Both the position numbers and the translations under genes were made by a program. 64,000 bases of DNA from Massilia sp. Root418 (GTDB lineage Bacteria > Pseudomonadota > Gammaproteobacteria > Burkholderiales > Burkholderiaceae_D), in contig NZ_LMEC01000020.1 of NCBI RefSeq assembly GCF_001425265.1, positions 892,707-956,706 on the forward strand. The letters run 5' to 3'. Below, in pieces: positions 59,516 to 64,000 of this stretch; the stretch's first letter is position 1; every line of letters begins with the position of its first letter. Under the pieces are notes generated by a model, which was given only the letters and a program-made list of their open reading frames with translations, searched no databases and was not told the DNA's origin.

Positions 59516-61033
59516 CTACGTTTGCAGTTCGCGCTCCAGGAAACGCCACACAGCCGGATCCTGCATGGCGGCCAGGTTGATGCGCATGCGGGTGGAAGGC
59601 AGCTGGCTGGGCGAGAACAGGCTGCCCGGCGCCAGCAGCAGGTTTTCAGCCATGGCGTGGGCGGTCAGCACATTGGTGTCGCGGCCAGCGTCGGCCCAGA
59701 TGAACATGCCGGCCGGCGCCACCACATCCACTTTCAGGCCCACGCGTTCCATCTGCCGCAGGGTGCGCCCGCGCAGCGCGTCCAGCCGCGCGCGGATGCG
59801 GTCCGCATGCTTGCGGTACAAGCCTTCGGACAGGATTTTGTACACCACCCGCTCGCCGATTTCGCCGGTGGTGAGGGTGGACAGCATCTTGCGGTCGCAC
59901 AGGCGCTGCGCCCACTCCGGCTTGGTGGCGATAAAGCCCACGCGCAGGTTGGCCGCCATGGTCTTGGAAAAGCCGCCCAGGTAGATCACCCGGTTCAGCT
60001 GGTCCAGTGCCGCCAGGCGCGTGGCCGGCTGCACTGCGCTGCCCGGGTGCAGGTCGCAATAGATATCGTCCTCCACCACCGTGAAGCCATGTTCCTCGGC
60101 CAGCCGCAGCACCTGGAAGGCCTTGGCGGCGGACAGCGAGGTGGAGCTGGGGTTGTGCAGCACGGAGTTGATAACGTACAGACGGGGCTTGTGCAGCGCG
60201 GCCAGCTGCGTCAGCTGGGCAATGTCCGGGCCGTCGGCCAGGCGCGGAATGCCCACCACCTTGGCGCCCAGCGCGGCAAAGGAGCCGAACATCAGGAACC
60301 AGGCGGGATCGTCGACAAAGATGGTGTCGCCGGGCAAGGTGAACTCGCGCGCCACCAGGTCGAGCGCCTGGGTGACGCCCGCCGTGGTCACGATCTGATC
60401 CGGCCCGGCGGATATCTCCAGCTCGCCCAGTTTGTGCTGTAGCTGCTGGCGCAGCGGCAGAAAGCCTTGCGGCACGCCGTAATTCACCAGCTGCGTGGGG
60501 TTCTGGCGGCTGATGGCGCGCAGTGCATTGGCGATGCTGGCGCCGTCCAGCCATTCCGACGGCAGCACGCCGGCGCCGGGCATCTGCTGGTGCGGCACCT
60601 GGCGGAACATATTGCGCACCAGCCAGACCACGTCGAGCTGGCCGCCGTCGGCGTCGGCGGGGGAGGACAAGGTGGACAGTGCGCCGCCGGCCGGCGAGGA
60701 CCGTTCGCCCGCGTTCATGGGCGAGCGTTCGCGCACGAAGAAGCCGGCGCCCCGGCGCGATTCCAGGTAGCCGCGCGCGACCAGCTTGTCGTAGCTGGCC
60801 ACCACCGTGAAGGGCGACACGCCGTGCGCCGTGGCGAACTGGCGGATGGACGGCATGCGGGCCCCGCTGCGCAGCAGCTTGTCGTCGATGCGGGCCGCCA
60901 CCGAGCGCACGATCTGGTCGATCAGCGATTCGCCCGACTCGCGGGACAGCAGCGCCATGAGCGGAATCGGCTTGACGCGCGTCGCCCGCGCCGCCTCCTG
61001 TGCAGGTGCATCGAGCAGCTTTGTATTGGTCAT
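59516..61033 (-). CDS. MocR-type (GntR/aminotransferase) regulator
   Basis: 505 residues. Winged helix at ~30-105 (RSVAARIDDKLLRSGARMPSIRQFATAHGVSPFTVVASYDKL) and a fold-type I aminotransferase domain with the PLP Lys in YLGGFSKTMAANLRVG. MocR proteins sense amino acids or PLP derivatives. It is divergent from the PLP dehydratase-EamA-RidA genes, and direct repeats lie between, so it very likely controls them. The start at MTNTKLLD is used because upstream codons overlap that promoter region. Confidence 0.9.
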   Translation of the reverse strand: MTNTKLLDAPAQEAARATRVKPIPLMALLSRESGESLIDQIVRSVAARIDDKLLRSGARMPSIRQFATAHGVSPFTVVASYDKLVARGYLESRRGAGFFVRERSPMNAGERSSPAGGALSTLSSPADADGGQLDVVWLVRNMFRQVPHQQMPGAGVLPSEWLDGASIANALRAISRQNPTQLVNYGVPQGFLPLRQQLQHKLGELEISAGPDQIVTTAGVTQALDLVAREFTLPGDTIFVDDPAWFLMFGSFAALGAKVVGIPRLADGPDIAQLTQLAALHKPRLYVINSVLHNPSSTSLSAAKAFQVLRLAEEHGFTVVEDDIYCDLHPGSAVQPATRLAALDQLNRVIYLGGFSKTMAANLRVGFIATKPEWAQRLCDRKMLSTLTTGEIGERVVYKILSEGLYRKHADRIRARLDALRGRTLRQMERVGLKVDVVAPAGMFIWADAGRDTNVLTAHAMAENLLLAPGSLFSPSQLPSTRMRINLAAMQDPAVWRFLERELQT

Positions 61034-61069
61034 ATTGCCATCACAGTATGTGAAATTATGTGGAAAAGT

Positions 61070-61091
61070 GTACTGGCACTGTACTGGTGTT
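61070..61091. promoter_or_regulatory. Tandem GTACTGG sites, likely MocR operator
   Basis: GTACTGGCACT and GTACTGGTGTT follow each other head to tail with an 11-bp period. A weaker copy, GTATTGGTCAT, lies at 61023. MocR regulators often bind direct repeats in the divergent gap. Confidence 0.6.
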
Positions 61092-61134
61092 ATCACATAG
61101 GATACACCCATGCCCCTATGAAAGGAAAGCCGCC

Positions 61135-62109
61135 ATGCATCTGCCCACGCTCGCCGAACTCGACACTGCCGCCGCCACCGTATATGAAGCCATGCCTGCC
61201 ACGCCGCAGTTTTCCTGGCCGCTGCTGAACGCGGCATTGGGCACGCAAGCCTGGATCAAGCACGAGAACCATACGCCCACCGGCGCGTTCAAGGTGCGCG
61301 GCGGCCTGGTCTACGTACAGGCGCTGCGGCAGCGCGAGCCCGGCCTGGGCGGCATCATCCTGGCAACGCGCGGCAACCATGGCCAGTCGCTGGCCTACGC
61401 AGCGGCGCGGCACGGCATGGGCGCCACCATCGTGGTTCCGTACGGGAACAGCGTGGAAAAGAACGCCGCCATGCGGGGGCTGGGCGCGCAGCTGATCGAA
61501 CATGGCGACGACTTCCAGTCGGCACGCGAACACGCGCACATGCTGGCGGCGCGCGACGGTCTGCACATGGTGCCTTCCTTCCACCCGGACCTGGTCAATG
61601 GCGTGGCGACCGCCTGGCTGGAACTGCTGCGCGCCCAGCCGGACCTGGAGACGCTGCTGGTGCCGATCGGCCAGGGCTCGGGCATCTGCGGCGCCATCGC
61701 CGCGCGCCAGGCACTGGGCCTGGGGCGCAGCCTGCGCATCATCGGCGTGGTGTCCAAGCACGCGCCGGCCTACCAGCTCTCGTTCCGCGCCAAGGCCAGC
61801 GTCTCGGCCGACGTGAGCACCGTGGTGGCGGACGGGATTGCCTGCCGCGTACCCGACGCGCTGTCGCTGGACATGATTTTCGAGTTCGCAGACGACGTGG
61901 TGAGCGTGACCGACGACGACGTGGCCAGCGCCATGCGGCTGTACTACCGCGCCACCCACAACCTGGCAGAAGGCGCCGGCGCGGCGGGGCTGGCGGCGGC
62001 CATGCGCCTGAAGGACGACCCGCGTGTGCGCGGCCGCAAGATCGGCCTGCAGCTGAGCGGCGCCAACGTGGACGCCAGCCTGTTCCGCCGCCTGCTGGCG
62101 GGAGACTGA
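61135..62109 (+). CDS. PLP-dependent threonine/serine dehydratase-like enzyme
   Basis: 324 residues, fold type II PLP enzyme. The PLP lysine is in PTGAFKVRGGL, the substrate loop is TRGNHGQS, the phosphate loop is replaced by IGQGSGICGA, and the C-terminal LSGANVDASLF is family-typical. No ACT domain, so it is not the regulated IlvA. The likely reaction is deamination of a hydroxy or similar amino acid. AAGGAAA precedes the ATG. The EamA gene starts 1 bp after its stop. Confidence 0.88.
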   Translation: MHLPTLAELDTAAATVYEAMPATPQFSWPLLNAALGTQAWIKHENHTPTGAFKVRGGLVYVQALRQREPGLGGIILATRGNHGQSLAYAAARHGMGATIVVPYGNSVEKNAAMRGLGAQLIEHGDDFQSAREHAHMLAARDGLHMVPSFHPDLVNGVATAWLELLRAQPDLETLLVPIGQGSGICGAIAARQALGLGRSLRIIGVVSKHAPAYQLSFRAKASVSADVSTVVADGIACRVPDALSLDMIFEFADDVVSVTDDDVASAMRLYYRATHNLAEGAGAAGLAAAMRLKDDPRVRGRKIGLQLSGANVDASLFRRLLAGD

Positions 62110-62110
62110 C

Positions 62111-63067
62111 ATGGCGCGCATCGATTCCACCGCCCTGCCGCTACCCCGCCCGCCGGGCGCCGCCGGGCAGCCGGTGCCGGCTGCGCGCATGTCCGATGAA
62201 ACCCGCGGCATGCTGCTCGGCCTGGCCGGCGTGGCCGTCTTCAGCCTGACGCTGCCGTTCACGCGCATGGCGGTGGCGGCCTTCGAGCCCTCCTTCGTGG
62301 CGCTGGGCCGCGCGCTGGTGGCGGCGGCGCTGGCCGGCCTGTGGCTGCTGTGGAAGCGCGCGCCGCTGCCGCCGCGCGCGGCGCTGCCCCGGCTGGCCAT
62401 GGTATCGCTCGGCTGCGTGATCGGCTTCCCCTGGTTGACCTCGATCGCCATGCGCACCCTGCCCGCCTCGCACGGCGCGGTGCTGGTGGGCGTGCTGCCG
62501 CTGGCCACCGCCATGTTCTCGGCCCTGCGCGGCTATGAAAAGCCGTCGCTCGGCTTCTGGCTCATGGCCCTGCTCGGCTCTTCGCTGGTGGCCGGCTTTG
62601 CCCTGTTCCAAAGCGGCGGCAGCCTGCACCTGGCCGACCTGGCTGTGTTCGCCGCCGTGCTGCTGGCCGCCATGGGCTACGCCGAAGGCGGCCAGCTGTC
62701 CAAATCCATGGGCGGCCAGCAAGTGATCAGCTGGGCGCTGGTGCTCGCCGCGCCGCTGGTGCTGCCCGTGGTGCTGTGGCAAACCTGGGGCGAATGGCCG
62801 GCCATGCTGCACGCGGGGGCCCGCGCCTGGGCCGGCTTCGCCTATGTGTCGGTGTTCTCCATGTTTATCGGATTCTTCTTCTGGTATCGCGGCATGGCGC
62901 TGGGCGGGGTGGCCCGCGTGGGGCAGGTGCAACTGGTGCAGCCCTTCCTGTCCATTGTCGGCGCTGCCGTGGTTTTGGGAGAAAGTATTGAATTCAGCAA
63001 TATTCTGTTCGCTTTGGCCGTTATTTCCGTAGTTGCTATGGGCCGCAAAATGCAGATCCGCAGCTAG
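62111..63067 (+). CDS. EamA/DMT family transporter, second
   Basis: 318 residues with ten predicted helices in two EamA repeats (GLAGVAVFSLTLPFTRMAVAAFEPSF at the start; GGVARVGQVQLVQPFLSIVGAAVVLGE near the end). The N-terminal ~30 residues are a Pro/Ala-rich cytoplasmic extension. Translational coupling with the dehydratase gene (1-bp gap) suggests export of its substrate or product. No substrate can be read from sequence. Confidence 0.92.
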   Translation: MARIDSTALPLPRPPGAAGQPVPAARMSDETRGMLLGLAGVAVFSLTLPFTRMAVAAFEPSFVALGRALVAAALAGLWLLWKRAPLPPRAALPRLAMVSLGCVIGFPWLTSIAMRTLPASHGAVLVGVLPLATAMFSALRGYEKPSLGFWLMALLGSSLVAGFALFQSGGSLHLADLAVFAAVLLAAMGYAEGGQLSKSMGGQQVISWALVLAAPLVLPVVLWQTWGEWPAMLHAGARAWAGFAYVSVFSMFIGFFFWYRGMALGGVARVGQVQLVQPFLSIVGAAVVLGESIEFSNILFALAVISVVAMGRKMQIRS

Positions 63068-63143
63068 AAAGACGTACAATATCGGTCTCGCGGCCTGATA
63101 ATAAAAACCGCAATCACTTTTGCAACTTTTCTGGAATACCAAA

Positions 63144-63605
63144 ATGTCCGTCTACGAAAAACTCAAATCGCTCGATATCACCCTGGCCCCGCCGGCAGCT
63201 CCTGTCGCGGCCTATGTTATGTACGTGCAAACCGGCAACTTGGTATTCATCTCCGGCCACATTGCCAAAAAACCCGACGGCAACCCATGGGTAGGCCAGC
63301 TGGGCAAGGACATTTCCACCGAAGAAGGCCAGCAGGCGGCCCGCGCCATCGCCATCGACCTGATCGGCACGCTGCAAGCGGCTTGCGGCGGCGACCTGAC
63401 CCGCGTCAAGCGCATCGTCAAGCTGATGAGCCTGGTGAACTCCACGCCCGATTACACCGAGCAGCACCTGGTGACCAACGGCGCGTCCGAGCTGCTGGGC
63501 GAAGTGTTCGGCGACGCCGGCAAGCATGCGCGCTCCGCCTTCGGCGTGGCGCAGATTCCGCGCGGCTCGTGCGTTGAAATTGAACTGATCGCCGAGATCG
63601 CCTAA
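63144..63605 (+). CDS. RidA family protein
   Basis: 153 residues, chorismate mutase-like trimer fold. YVMYVQTGNLVFISGHIAKKPDG, then GGDLTRVKRIVKLMSLVNSTPDY and the C-terminal GVAQIPRGSCVEIELIA. The Arg in QIPRGSCVEIE is the conserved substrate-binding Arg of active RidA proteins, which hydrolyse enamine/imine intermediates released by PLP enzymes. It lies 76 bp after the EamA gene and behind a PLP dehydratase, matching that role. Start at MSVYEKLKSL. Confidence 0.93.
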   Translation: MSVYEKLKSLDITLAPPAAPVAAYVMYVQTGNLVFISGHIAKKPDGNPWVGQLGKDISTEEGQQAARAIAIDLIGTLQAACGGDLTRVKRIVKLMSLVNSTPDYTEQHLVTNGASELLGEVFGDAGKHARSAFGVAQIPRGSCVEIELIAEIA

Positions 63606-63619
63606 TTTACAAGATACAG

Positions 63620-63645
63620 GCGGCGCCTACCCGGCGCCGCTCTTT
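63620..63645 (+). terminator. Terminator after the RidA gene
   Basis: An 8-bp stem (GCGGCGCC/GGCGCCGC) with a 5-nt loop followed by TCTTTC. Confidence 0.65.
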
Positions 63646-63714
63646 CAAGGCCGCCACAAGCGCGCTTGTTCATCGGCCGGACGCTGTCCGCCGACTTCCT
63701 CTGAGAGCAACCGT

Positions 63715-64000
63715 ATGAAAATCGAAAACCCGAATCCATTCCAGTGGCAGTTCTCCGAACGCGCCAGCCAGATGCAGAGCTCCTTCATCCGCGAGATACT
63801 GAAGGTGACCCAGCAGCCTGAGATCATTTCCTTTGCCGGCGGCCTGCCATCGCCCGCCACCTTCCCGGTGGAGCGCATGCAAGCGGCTTTCGACAAGGTG
63901 CTGCGCGAAAACGGTAAAGTGGCCCTGCAGTACGGCCCGACCGACGGCTACCTGCCGCTGCGCCAGTGGATTGCCGATTCGCTGTCCAAGAACGGCGCCA
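63715..64000 (+). CDS. PLP-dependent aminotransferase, N-terminal part
   Basis: The 95 visible codons, cut by the window edge, begin MKIENPNPFQWQFSERASQMQ and continue IISFAGGLPSPATFPVERM and LQYGPTDGYLPLRQWIADSL. This is the opening of 2-aminoadipate/branched-chain-like class I/II aminotransferases of the LysN type. Catalytic Lys is outside the window. The terminator upstream suggests a separate transcript. Confidence 0.9.
   Translation, partial: MKIENPNPFQWQFSERASQMQSSFIREILKVTQQPEIISFAGGLPSPATFPVERMQAAFDKVLRENGKVALQYGPTDGYLPLRQWIADSLSKNGA

Overview
The window reads as a high-GC chromosome segment of a betaproteobacterium of the Burkholderiales, most like an Oxalobacteraceae member (Massilia/Duganella/Janthinobacterium type). 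The basis is gene content and order: EF-P with EarP, flhDC followed by motAB and a long che cluster, a kynurenine pathway pair, DUF3460-scpA-panC, Burkholderia-type porins and PEP-CTERM proteins. I assigned this from recognised families, not from a database search. No prophage, insertion sequence, CRISPR array or plasmid gene is visible.

Layout. 1-5.6 kb (minus): the cut end of a conserved hypothetical, cheV, then a possible amino-acid unit of a threo-3-hydroxyaspartate ammonia-lyase-like enzyme, an imine-reductase-like OCD protein, a DauR/YheO-like regulator with an inverted repeat at its start, and a Tat-exported amidase. 5.8-7.6 kb: a predicted secreted beta-propeller/RTX/DUF4214 protein. 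7.6-9.6 kb: efp and earP. 9.6-16.2 kb: five identical tRNA-Glu and three identical tRNA-Ala genes, with a caa3-type cytochrome oxidase cluster lying between two of the tRNA-Glu copies. 16.2-24.8 kb: gltX, a serine hydrolase, a DUF4399 protein, a YCF48-like protein, apbC, metG and a GNAT enzyme.

24.8-34.9 kb is a catabolic locus: a DUF1445 (D-glutamate cyclase-like) protein, an MFS transporter, a fused 5-oxoprolinase/hydantoinase, a porin, an NTF2-like protein and a shortened Cache-like protein, with a divergent LysR regulator. It is followed by a tiny lipoprotein not previously obvious as a gene and an EamA transporter. 34.9-38.3 kb: DUF3460, scpA, panC, a second porin, then an intergenic region with REP-like palindromes and a 3 x 49 bp tandem repeat. 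38.3-52.5 kb is the motility and chemotaxis region, read flhD-flhC-(membrane methyltransferase)-motA-motB-CheZ-like-cheY-cheA-cheW-mcp-cheR-cheD-cheB-cheY-EAL/HDOD, with a complex 520-bp region upstream of flhD. 52.5-55.3 kb: kynU, kynA and a small alpha/beta hydrolase. 55.4-59.4 kb: two PEP-CTERM proteins flanking htpG. 59.5-64 kb: a MocR regulator divergent from a PLP dehydratase, an EamA exporter and a RidA protein, then the start of a PLP aminotransferase.

The points I would look at first are: (1) the CheZ-like protein, which keeps the D-x3-Q phosphatase motif, and the nearly identical C-terminal tail it shares with CheD; (2) the D-glutamate/5-oxoproline locus; (3) the dehydratase/imine-reductase pair; (4) the tRNA-Ala/tRNA-Glu array behind gltX, interrupted by the oxidase cluster; and (5) the repeat-rich flhDC upstream region.
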